A stretch of 11,680 nucleotides of DNA from Bacteroidota bacterium (lineage in GTDB: Bacteria > Bacteroidota > Bacteroidia > Flavobacteriales_D > Crocinitomicaceae). The stretch's first letter is position 1. The number at the start of each line of letters is the position of its first letter. The notes under the pieces were generated by a model, which saw only the letters and a program-made list of their open reading frames with translations, did no database searches and had not been told where the DNA came from. Position numbers and translations under genes: made by a program. The stretch is from contig VGMK01000053.1 in NCBI GenBank assembly GCA_016866375.1, positions 1-11,680 of the forward strand. Reading direction: 5' to 3'. Below, one piece after another: positions 1-4,959 of this stretch.

Positions 1-21
1 CAAAACGTTATGGGCAAGTTT
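1..21. repeat. Right half of attC-like palindromic repeat (copy 1)
   Basis: Seen: CAAAAC (1-6) followed by GTTATGGG (7-14), CAA, and GTTT (18-21). This matches the right ends of the two complete repeats further on, which read CAAAAC-GTTAAGGG at 3434-3447 and CAAACC-GTTATAGC at 4882-4895. The left arm lies outside the window. The box GTTATGGG is the exact reverse complement of the left box of the next repeat (CCCATAAC, 3388-3395). The GTTT that follows is the reverse complement of AAAC at 3381-3384. Assignment to the family rests on the shared right-end sequence and spacing. Confidence 0.6.
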
Positions 22-85
22 AAACAACAATAAATGGAGGATGCCGAAAATCCATTAAAGAGTAGGTGTAATTATAAAAAATACC

Positions 86-499
86 ATGGATATTGAATTA
101 TCGGAATTTCGTAATAGTTTTTCAGAAGAACAAAAGGTTGCAGTTATGCATTGCCTTTTAATCGTAGCACAATGTGATCAGGAATTGCATTTAAAAGAAC
201 TCGAATTATTAAAATCAACATCTAGAACGCTTGGAATACATTTTGATCCTCAAAATTTATCCCCAATAATGCAAAGAATGTTTCAACAAAATAATTTCCC
301 CATCCTAAATACATTAGACAGGAGCCAAAAAGAATGGTATATCTGTGCAATGCATTCAATGATGCATGCTGACGGAAAAATACTTGAGAAAGAAATTCAT
401 TATTGCCTTTCAATTGCAGAGGAAATAGGAATAAATGCAGAACAATACAAGTCTATCCTAGACAAAATGGATGCTTTGTACGATTTATTCATTAAATGA
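86..499 (+). CDS. TerB-like small helical protein
   Basis: This encodes 137 residues, mostly helical and soluble, with no signal peptide. Two similar acidic helix-loop-helix stretches are visible: AQCDQELHLKELELL at residues 28-42, ending in LGI at 49-51, and HADGKILEKEIHYCL at 94-108, ending in IGI at 114-116. The pattern (A/H)-x-DG-x-L-x-x-x-E followed by a helix ending in (L/I)GI is typical of the TerB/tellurite-resistance-like fold, whose members are linked to stress and defence and may bind metal through the acidic residues. The first copy has DQ in place of DG, so it may be degenerate. The gene opens the seven-gene run, and its start at 86 is the first in-frame ATG. No clear Shine-Dalgarno is present, as usual for Bacteroidota. 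The exact role is unknown; I am fairly sure of the fold and not of the function. Confidence 0.6.
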   Translation: MDIELSEFRNSFSEEQKVAVMHCLLIVAQCDQELHLKELELLKSTSRTLGIHFDPQNLSPIMQRMFQQNNFPILNTLDRSQKEWYICAMHSMMHADGKILEKEIHYCLSIAEEIGINAEQYKSILDKMDALYDLFIK

Positions 500-527
500 A
501 TTCAATAAAACTAAAAATCTTGCTAAG

Positions 528-1166
528 ATGAACAATTATTTTCTCAAAAGTTTTGTAATGTTTTGTAATGAAGAAGGGGATGAATTCAAAGATTTGTTTG
601 ATGATGTTGCAAATCAAGAAAGGGAATTGGCTGTAGATGCCCAAAATTATATTAATCAAGAATTTATTAAATTAAATAAAAGTCTTTTTTTACCTTATGG
701 AATTTCTCAGGTAAAAATTAATGGTAATAAATCTTATTACACATTTACAGAACATTATGGGCACCCTCCTTTTAGGAATCCCATGCAAGAATTTCTTTCT
801 TCCTTGGGCACTAATGATGATGAATTATTGAAAGAAAAGTTAATGAATTATTTAACAGCTCCTTCACTTAAAATTTTAATTGAAGAAAAAAATATTTTAA
901 CCATGATGAATATGGGTATATATACGGCCATTAATTCAAATCTGAATAAGTTTCCCGTTCCACCTATATTAATTTGGGCATTTCCTGATGTTATAAATTG
1001 GCTTCATGGTAACGGGTCTTTTCTTAAAATGAAAACATTATTAAATTATGATTTAAATATACACATTGATGACAAGGGTTTTATTGCTGTTGATTCATTT
1101 GCATATTTAATTGATTGTTATTTACAACAAACATCTAAAAAACTAGAGTGCATTAAAGAATGGTGA
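528..1166 (+). CDS. Hypothetical protein, 212 aa
   Basis: I do not recognise this protein. With the start at 528 it is 212 residues, rich in N, K, L and F. It begins MNNYFLKSFVMFC, has an acidic helical stretch (EEGDEFKDLFDDV), and carries the aromatic/proline segments EHYGHPPFRNP and FPVPPILIWAFPDVINWL. There is no signal peptide and no convincing membrane helix, although the ILIWAF stretch is hydrophobic. An earlier in-frame ATG at 471 would overlap the TerB-like gene by 29 bases. I prefer 528, which leaves a 28-base gap and avoids the overlap. The DNA is very AT-rich: in two 120-base pieces (601-780 without 781-840, and 841-900) I hand-counted about 25% GC, well below the hsd genes. This suggests a different origin from the R-M operon. 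Confidence 0.7.
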   Translation: MNNYFLKSFVMFCNEEGDEFKDLFDDVANQERELAVDAQNYINQEFIKLNKSLFLPYGISQVKINGNKSYYTFTEHYGHPPFRNPMQEFLSSLGTNDDELLKEKLMNYLTAPSLKILIEEKNILTMMNMGIYTAINSNLNKFPVPPILIWAFPDVINWLHGNGSFLKMKTLLNYDLNIHIDDKGFIAVDSFAYLIDCYLQQTSKKLECIKEW

Positions 1167-1282
1167 TTGATCCTACCTATAATTGCTTTTCAATGCGCTT
1201 TATTATATAACTACTATAATGAGGAAGCACGATTATAAGATTTTTAGGGAAATAATTAAAAAAAATAACTTAAATTAATTTT

Positions 1283-1864
1283 ATGAAATTTATAACTGCT
1301 TTAAATGAAGCATTAATCGCTTGTAATTTAAACCCCCATATTTCACTAGGTGAATACAAGGAAATGTTAAATTTTGAAAACATAAAATTCATTGAAAAAC
1401 ACGTACCAGAGCAAGACGCCTATCCAGGAATTAAGGCTCCAGATGGTAAGCCATTGAAAATGATTGACGGCTATACAATGATTGATTTCAACAAGAGAAT
1501 TGGTTACCGAGATATTCCCTACATGGCTATAGATCAAAGTGGATTTCAAAATTTCAAGAACGCCAAAATAAATGTAAAGTTTGACCAACATGGAAACTTC
1601 AAAAGTCAAGATATTTCATTAGAATATTATGCTTATGAATCAAATAGTACAGCCGCATATGATTTATTTGAGCCTTTTCTTGAATCAAATAATTGGGAAA
1701 TTATAAGAACAAAGAAAAATCCTGAAAACGATTTTTATCGTGCAGAAATAATTTTAATGCAGAATAAGGAAAGGTCTATGCTCTTAATCAGTAATGCAGG
1801 TAGAAAACTAAGTTTTAGATTATATAGTCAGCTTCAAGAAATTTTAAATTACACCTTTAAATAA
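1283..1864 (+). CDS. Hypothetical protein, 193 aa
   Basis: I do not recognise this protein. It is 193 residues, soluble-looking, with no signal peptide or membrane segment. It starts with a helix (MKFITALNEALIACNL), followed by a charged middle containing HVPEQDAYPGIKAPDGKPL and then a beta-rich part (INVKFDQHGNFKSQDISLEYY). The end is mixed alpha/beta with YRAEIILMQNKERSMLLIS. The layout of small helix plus twisted sheet is common among immunity-type and SMI1/SUKH-like small proteins, but no diagnostic motif is present and I make no family claim. It follows the previous gene after 116 bases, the longest gap inside the block, so a separate promoter is possible. It lies 7 bases ahead of the ankyrin gene and is probably co-transcribed with it. 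Confidence 0.7.
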   Translation: MKFITALNEALIACNLNPHISLGEYKEMLNFENIKFIEKHVPEQDAYPGIKAPDGKPLKMIDGYTMIDFNKRIGYRDIPYMAIDQSGFQNFKNAKINVKFDQHGNFKSQDISLEYYAYESNSTAAYDLFEPFLESNNWEIIRTKKNPENDFYRAEIILMQNKERSMLLISNAGRKLSFRLYSQLQEILNYTFK

Positions 1865-1871
1865 CACATAA

Positions 1872-2357
1872 ATGTCTGAAATAGATGAATTTAAAAGATT
1901 TATTGATTTGGGAAATTCCAGTGAAGTTGATAGATTGTTGATTTATGGCGCCAATATCAATTGCACTGATATGTTTGGCTATACTCCTCTTCATTGGGCA
2001 GCAATGAAAGGTAGGGTTGAAATAGTAACATTATTGATAAGTAAAGGCGCAAGTTTAGATCAAAAATGTCTCAATTACAGCTTCACAGCATTACATAGCG
2101 CAATAAACGAAAATCAAAATGCTGTTATTAATGCCTTAATAAATAGTGGTGCCAACATAATGGCAAAGGATAAGGATGGAAATACTCCTTTGCATTTTGC
2201 ATCAATGATGGGGAATGATTCGGTCGTTCATAAGTTACTATCTTTGGGCGCAAATGTAAATGCAACGGACAATCAAGGTGTTACTCCCATTTTTTTAGCT
2301 AATTACTGTGGTCATGGTAGAGTTGTGAATATTTTGAGAAATGCTGGGGCTTACTAA
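1872..2357 (+). CDS. Ankyrin-repeat protein
   Basis: This encodes 161 residues made almost wholly of ankyrin repeats, a protein-binding scaffold. After an N-terminal capping helix pair (residues 4-33, ending in YGANINCTD), four repeats follow: GYTPLHWAAMKGRVEIVTLL from residue 36; a divergent repeat with FTALHSAINENQ from 71; GNTPLHFASMMGNDSVVHKL from 103; and GVTPIFLANYCGHGRVVNIL from 136 to the C terminus. The TPLH and GA-x-(V/I)-N-(A/C) signatures are clear. There is no signal peptide, so a cytoplasmic location is expected. The gene starts 7 bases after the 193-aa gene and 18 bases ahead of the next, so it is probably part of one transcript. Ankyrin proteins of this size often act as binding or neutralising partners for other proteins; the partner here is unknown, though neighbouring products are candidates. 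Confidence 0.9.
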   Translation: MSEIDEFKRFIDLGNSSEVDRLLIYGANINCTDMFGYTPLHWAAMKGRVEIVTLLISKGASLDQKCLNYSFTALHSAINENQNAVINALINSGANIMAKDKDGNTPLHFASMMGNDSVVHKLLSLGANVNATDNQGVTPIFLANYCGHGRVVNILRNAGAY

Positions 2358-2375
2358 TGAAAAAAACTTAAACAT

Positions 2376-2741
2376 ATGATTTCAAAAGATTACATATGCT
2401 CTGAACTAAAAAAAAGGGGATACATAGAGATTATTAAGGTCAATAATGAAGCATACGATGGGAAAGATATGTTTTTTTGCCCTCAAGCTCCAAGTTTGTA
2501 CAAATTGACTCTAGTTAATGGCTTTTCACGCGTTGACAAGATTGGGAAATTAGGTTATACGGGAATACTTTCAACCAAAATAAAATCTATCGAAGATATT
2601 GACAAATTGCATCAAGAGATTAATAATCTTATATTGAATCAAGATGAAAGCACTTTAGTAAAAAAATTTTCAGGGTGCATGGTGAGTGTCGCATTATTAT
2701 TAAGTATAAGTTGTATGTTGTGTTATGTTCTAATTTCCTAA
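2376..2741 (+). CDS. Small protein with C-terminal membrane helix
   Basis: I recognise no family. It is 121 residues with a soluble alpha/beta-looking N-terminal part (roughly 1-95) and a single hydrophobic helix at about residues 98-120 (core MVSVALLLSISCMLCYVLI) ending at the C terminus. That makes it look tail-anchored, with the soluble part in the cytoplasm. The sequence has paired charged helices (YICSELKKRGYIEIIKV, then IKSIEDIDKLHQEINNLIL) around a central beta segment. There is no cleavable signal peptide. It starts 18 bases after the ankyrin gene, and its stop is 2 bases before the next ATG, so translation is probably coupled. Possible roles include a membrane-bound partner of the neighbouring small proteins, but the sequence does not show which. 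Confidence 0.7.
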   Translation: MISKDYICSELKKRGYIEIIKVNNEAYDGKDMFFCPQAPSLYKLTLVNGFSRVDKIGKLGYTGILSTKIKSIEDIDKLHQEINNLILNQDESTLVKKFSGCMVSVALLLSISCMLCYVLIS

Positions 2742-2743
2742 AA

Positions 2744-2950
2744 ATGTTTATTAAAGCTAAAAGTTATCCTTTAAAAAAAATGGGGGTTCCTGTTGCATTT
2801 GTAATGATCAAGATGCATGTTTTAAAATTAAAATTAAAAGCCACAATAACAATGCAAGATGGAAGAGAATTCGAACTACATAATCAATGGGCAAGTGAAG
2901 AAGAATTTGATGTGGAAATTCAACGATTTGTGAACGAAAAATTATACTAA
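2744..2950 (+). CDS. Small hypothetical protein, 68 aa
   Basis: I do not recognise this protein. With the start at 2744 it is 68 residues: a basic, hydrophobic first half (MFIKAKSYPLKKMGVPVAF, then MHVLKLKLKATIT) and an acidic C-terminal half (GREFELHNQWASEEEFDVEI) that could form a short sheet and helix. A longer reading from ATG 2675 would sit inside the preceding gene and add 23 residues of out-of-frame sequence; I reject it. The 2-base gaps on both sides (after the stop at 2741 and before ATG 2953) suggest coupled translation with both neighbours. A later start at Met13 or Met22 cannot be excluded. The close packing between two better-supported genes is the main reason to believe it is real. 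Confidence 0.55.
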   Translation: MFIKAKSYPLKKMGVPVAFVMIKMHVLKLKLKATITMQDGREFELHNQWASEEEFDVEIQRFVNEKLY

Positions 2951-2952
2951 AT

Positions 2953-3381
2953 ATGGGTTTATTTTCAAAAGTATTTGGCCCTAGTCAATTTCAGATTGAA
3001 GTTCAAAAAGCCAATTCTCTCCATTGGTTTCTTACAATTAACAATATTAGAGAATTAGAATTTTCATTTGGTAGTAGTTATGCAAAAAAAAACTTTACAA
3101 ACAGCATTTTGGTTTTCGACTTTTCTTCTGGAATCCTTTTGATTAAAGGAGACTTAGTATCGGAAGTTTTTAATTATCAAGAAGAATTTCAAATAATAAA
3201 AAGTCAATTTATGGAAGGTGACTTAGTGTTTTATTTGTCATTGTTTTCCGATAATAATATTATAATGACCTGTATTGTTAAAAGAGATCATTTATTCTTT
3301 GAGGGGACTAGAAAAAGATGGTATGCTAAACTAAATGCAAATCGATGTACAAGTATTGTAAAAGCAAATTTTATTCTTTAA
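2953..3381 (+). CDS. Hypothetical protein, 142 aa
   Basis: I do not recognise this protein. It has 142 residues and begins MGLFSKVFGP, a start often seen in small soluble bacterial proteins. The body is beta-rich with alternating hydrophobic residues (SILVFDFSSGILLIKGDLV, DLVFYLSLFSDNNIIM), followed by a basic stretch FEGTRKRWYAKLNANR near the C terminus. There is no signal peptide and no clear membrane helix. It is the last gene of the seven-gene run, starting 2 bases after the preceding stop. Its stop codon is 6 bases before the left box of the attC-like repeat, so the gene fills its cassette to the end, as is usual for cassette genes. The function is unknown. Confidence 0.7.
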   Translation: MGLFSKVFGPSQFQIEVQKANSLHWFLTINNIRELEFSFGSSYAKKNFTNSILVFDFSSGILLIKGDLVSEVFNYQEEFQIIKSQFMEGDLVFYLSLFSDNNIIMTCIVKRDHLFFEGTRKRWYAKLNANRCTSIVKANFIL

Positions 3382-3387
3382 AACCAA

Positions 3388-3447
3388 CCCATAACAGCGT
3401 GTAAGCAAAACCCTCCGGGTATTCGCCTACACGCAAAACGTTAAGGG
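3388..3447. repeat. attC-like palindromic repeat (copy 2), complete, 60 bp
   Basis: Seen in order: left outer box CCCATAAC (3388-3395), single A, left arm GCGTGTAAGC (3397-3406), an 18-base loop holding its own small hairpin ACCC-TCC-GGGT (3410-3420), right arm GCCTACACGC (3425-3434), spacer AAAAC, and right outer box GTTAAGGG (3440-3447). The arms pair at 9 of 10 positions. The spacers are uneven, 1 base on the left and 5 on the right; such asymmetry marks the strand in attC hairpins. Length falls in the range known for integron attC sites, and the site lies between two co-directed gene blocks. Against a classical site, the right box does not fit GTTRRRY at its last base. The hairpin might also act as a terminator. 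Confidence 0.7.
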
Positions 3448-3499
3448 TAAGCTTGAACCGAAATTGCCCAATGGTTAAACAATTAAAAACAAACAAAAA

Positions 3500-4756
3500 A
3501 TGAAAAAGAAAAATTTACTAATGACTGCAATTGCAATACTCGGACTTGCAACACTTTCAATGGCTCAAGTGCCGTATTATGTACCGACCAATGGCCTCGT
3601 AGGCTGGTGGCCCTTTAATGGAAATGCAAATGACGAATCTGGAAATGGAAATAATGGAACAACAACTGGTACTTTTGCAAATGATAGATACAATTCGCCC
3701 AATTCAGCGATAGCATTGAGTGGTTCTCAACAATTAATAACCATTCCAGGAGCTAATTCTTTTGATACCGATACTTTTACCTTAAGTTTTTGGACTTTAG
3801 CCAATAACTACAATATACATAATAAGATTCAATATGGAGTTATTGGGAATTCTTTAAGATTTTCAGTGAATTGGAGTCTGACTGGATTAAGTTATTCTCC
3901 AATGACGTGTGCTGGTACTTATGCAGCATCAGGAAATGGCACCTCTTTATCAGGGGTTAATTTAAATATTTGGCATCATATAACATATGTAGTACAAGGA
4001 ACAACGACTTCTTTTTATATTAATGGTTTCCTAATTGATGTTCAAAACAGCGCATCGCCTTTGACTTGTTTTAGTTCTATTATGAATTTATACTTTGGTG
4101 GTGATATTGGCGGTGGAATAATCGAATACTATTCAGGGCTTTTCGATGACATAGGATTTTGGACTATTGCACTGACTTCACAAGAAATCGCAAATTTATT
4201 TAATGGCTGTATAGCATCTGTAAACTCTCAACCAACAAATCAAACCATTAACATAAACAACATCGCACAATTTGTAGTTAACTCATCTGACCCAAGTGCA
4301 ACTTACCAATGGCAAACAGACCTTGGTGTAGGTTTTCAGAATTTGAATAGCGTTGGTCAATATAGTGGAACTACTAACGATACACTAACCGTTTCAAATG
4401 TAACGATGAGCAATAACAATCAACCATTCCGTTGCATTGTTTCTTCTGGTTCTTGCTCTGACACATCAAATGTCGCTGTCTTGACTGTAAACAACAATGT
4501 AGGTATTAATGAAACCATACAAGACAAACTATTCTCAGTGTTTCCAAACCCAGCACGAAGTATAATTAATGTAAAGGCAGACGGCAAACTTATCGGGTCA
4601 GTTTATTCTATTTATGATAACACTGGAAGAGTTGTCTTGACTGGAAAACTTAACTCTGAGAACTCAACAATTGAATTATGCAATTTATCAGGTGGTATTT
4701 ATATGTTCAGTGTTGGAGAAAATATGAAGCAGACGTTTAAAGTGATTAAAGAATAA
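3500..4756 (+). CDS. Secreted LamG/Ig-like protein with T9SS C-terminal sorting domain
   Basis: This is a 418-residue exported protein. Residues 1-22 form a signal peptide (basic MKKK, hydrophobic core, cleavage likely after SMA before Q23). Residues about 30-236 look like a LamG/concanavalin-A-like jelly roll, with the usual opening GLVGWWPFNGNANDESGNG (32-50) and closing FDDIGFWTIALTSQEIANLF. An Ig-like segment follows (about 240-332; YQWQTD, then FRCIVSSGSCSDTSN, with a possible Cys pair). Residues 345-418 are a type A T9SS sorting domain (VFPNPARSIINV, then YDNTGRVVL and LSGGIYMFSV). The protein should cross the inner membrane by Sec and the outer membrane by T9SS, and be released or attached at the surface. 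LamG domains typically bind glycans or proteins, so an adhesin-like role is likely; no catalytic motif is seen. The gene stands alone between two repeats, and its stop overlaps the complementary end sequence of the cassette. Confidence 0.88.
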   Translation: MKKKNLLMTAIAILGLATLSMAQVPYYVPTNGLVGWWPFNGNANDESGNGNNGTTTGTFANDRYNSPNSAIALSGSQQLITIPGANSFDTDTFTLSFWTLANNYNIHNKIQYGVIGNSLRFSVNWSLTGLSYSPMTCAGTYAASGNGTSLSGVNLNIWHHITYVVQGTTTSFYINGFLIDVQNSASPLTCFSSIMNLYFGGDIGGGIIEYYSGLFDDIGFWTIALTSQEIANLFNGCIASVNSQPTNQTININNIAQFVVNSSDPSATYQWQTDLGVGFQNLNSVGQYSGTTNDTLTVSNVTMSNNNQPFRCIVSSGSCSDTSNVAVLTVNNNVGINETIQDKLFSVFPNPARSIINVKADGKLIGSVYSIYDNTGRVVLTGKLNSENSTIELCNLSGGIYMFSVGENMKQTFKVIKE

Positions 4757-4761
4757 GCCAG

Positions 4762-4896
4762 CCCTTAACAGCACCTACAAGAAATTGGCGGTTCAGTGGT
4801 TAAATGAAGCTTTGTGCTTCGTATCAAGTTTAGTGGTGGCAAACAGTTTTGTGCTTCGAAATCGCCAACTTCTTGTAGCCGCAAACCGTTATAGCC
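4762..4896. repeat. attC-like palindromic repeat (copy 3), complete, 135 bp
   Basis: Seen: left box CCCTTAAC (4762-4769), single A, a 20-base left arm (4771-4790) beginning GCACCTACAAG, a 72-base loop (4791-4862), a 20-base right arm (4863-4882) ending CTTGTAGCCGC, spacer AAACC, and right box GTTATAGCC (4888-4896). The arms pair at 17 of 20 positions. Spacers are again 1 base on the left and 5 on the right, as in copy 2, although arm and loop sequences differ entirely. That pattern of conserved ends, variable arms kept complementary and a variable loop is what attC families show. The loop contains a degenerate 37-base tandem duplication and a small hairpin GAAGC-TTTGT-GCTTC (4806-4820). Confidence 0.72.
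4791..4864. repeat. Degenerate 37-bp tandem duplication inside repeat loop
   Basis: Two units start at 4791 and 4828. Shared parts in register at exactly 37 bases are GTT(C/T)AGTGGT (4791-4800 and 4828-4837) and TTTGTGCTTCG (4811-4821 and 4848-4858). I count 24 of 37 identical positions overall, with 23 in the first 31. The duplication explains most of the length difference between this repeat and the 60-bp copy at 3388. Confidence 0.6.
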
Positions 4897-4959
4897 AATG
4901 CTGAAAAACACCGGAACAAGATAAAACAGATAAAATATTAATCAGGTAACGAACATAAA

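Larger units (their letters stand above)
8..3440 (+). mobile_element. Putative cassette 1 (seven small genes) between attC-like repeats
   Basis: Inferred unit running from TT of the first right box (8) to G of the second right box (3440), which are the cut points expected for integron-type cassettes. Its two ends are mutually complementary: GTTATGGG-CAA-GTTT at 7-21 against AAAC-CAA-CCCATAAC at 3381-3395, 12 paired bases around a 3-base mismatch. All seven genes point the same way, the first starting 72 bases after the right box and the last stopping 6 bases before the left box. At about 3.4 kb with seven genes it is far larger than the usual one-gene integron cassette. An alternative reading is a mobile unit with short terminal inverted repeats. 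No recombinase or transposase is encoded inside. Confidence 0.5.
3441..4888 (+). mobile_element. Putative cassette 2 (single exported-protein gene)
   Basis: Inferred one-gene unit from TT of the second right box to G of the third. Its ends are complementary to each other: GTTAAGGG-TAA-GCTT at 3440-3454 against AAGC-CAG-CCCTTAAC at 4755-4769, 12 paired bases around a 3-base mismatch. Its left box matches the neighbouring right box (GTTATAGC) at only 5 of 8 positions. About 1.45 kb with one gene is a normal integron-cassette format. No recombinase is encoded. Confidence 0.5.

Noticed and set aside
33..56. Short inverted repeat AATGGA...TCCATT in the leader of the first gene
   Set aside because: Six pairs around a 12-base loop is easily met by chance; no linked regulatory motif is seen.
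34..96. 20-codon open frame beginning MEDAENPLKSR before the TerB-like gene
   Set aside because: It is short, runs into the next gene out of frame, and has no supporting features.
471..527. Earlier in-frame ATG for the 212-aa protein, overlapping the TerB-like gene by 29 bases
   Set aside because: The ATG at 528 leaves a short gap and a more natural N terminus; the added residues only mirror the other frame of the upstream gene.
1178..1185. TATAATTG, near the Bacteroidota -7 element TAnnTTTG, ahead of the 193-aa gene
   Set aside because: One mismatch, and no -33 element at the right distance; too weak to call a promoter, though this 116-base gap is where one would be expected.
2675..2743. 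Earlier in-frame ATG for the 68-aa protein
   Set aside because: It lies deep inside the preceding coding region, in the part that encodes its membrane helix; ATG 2744 directly follows that gene's stop.
3388..3447. Simple rho-independent terminator
   Set aside because: The hairpin could stop transcription, but there is no T-run after it and its ends are shared with the other repeats, so a recombination-site reading explains more.
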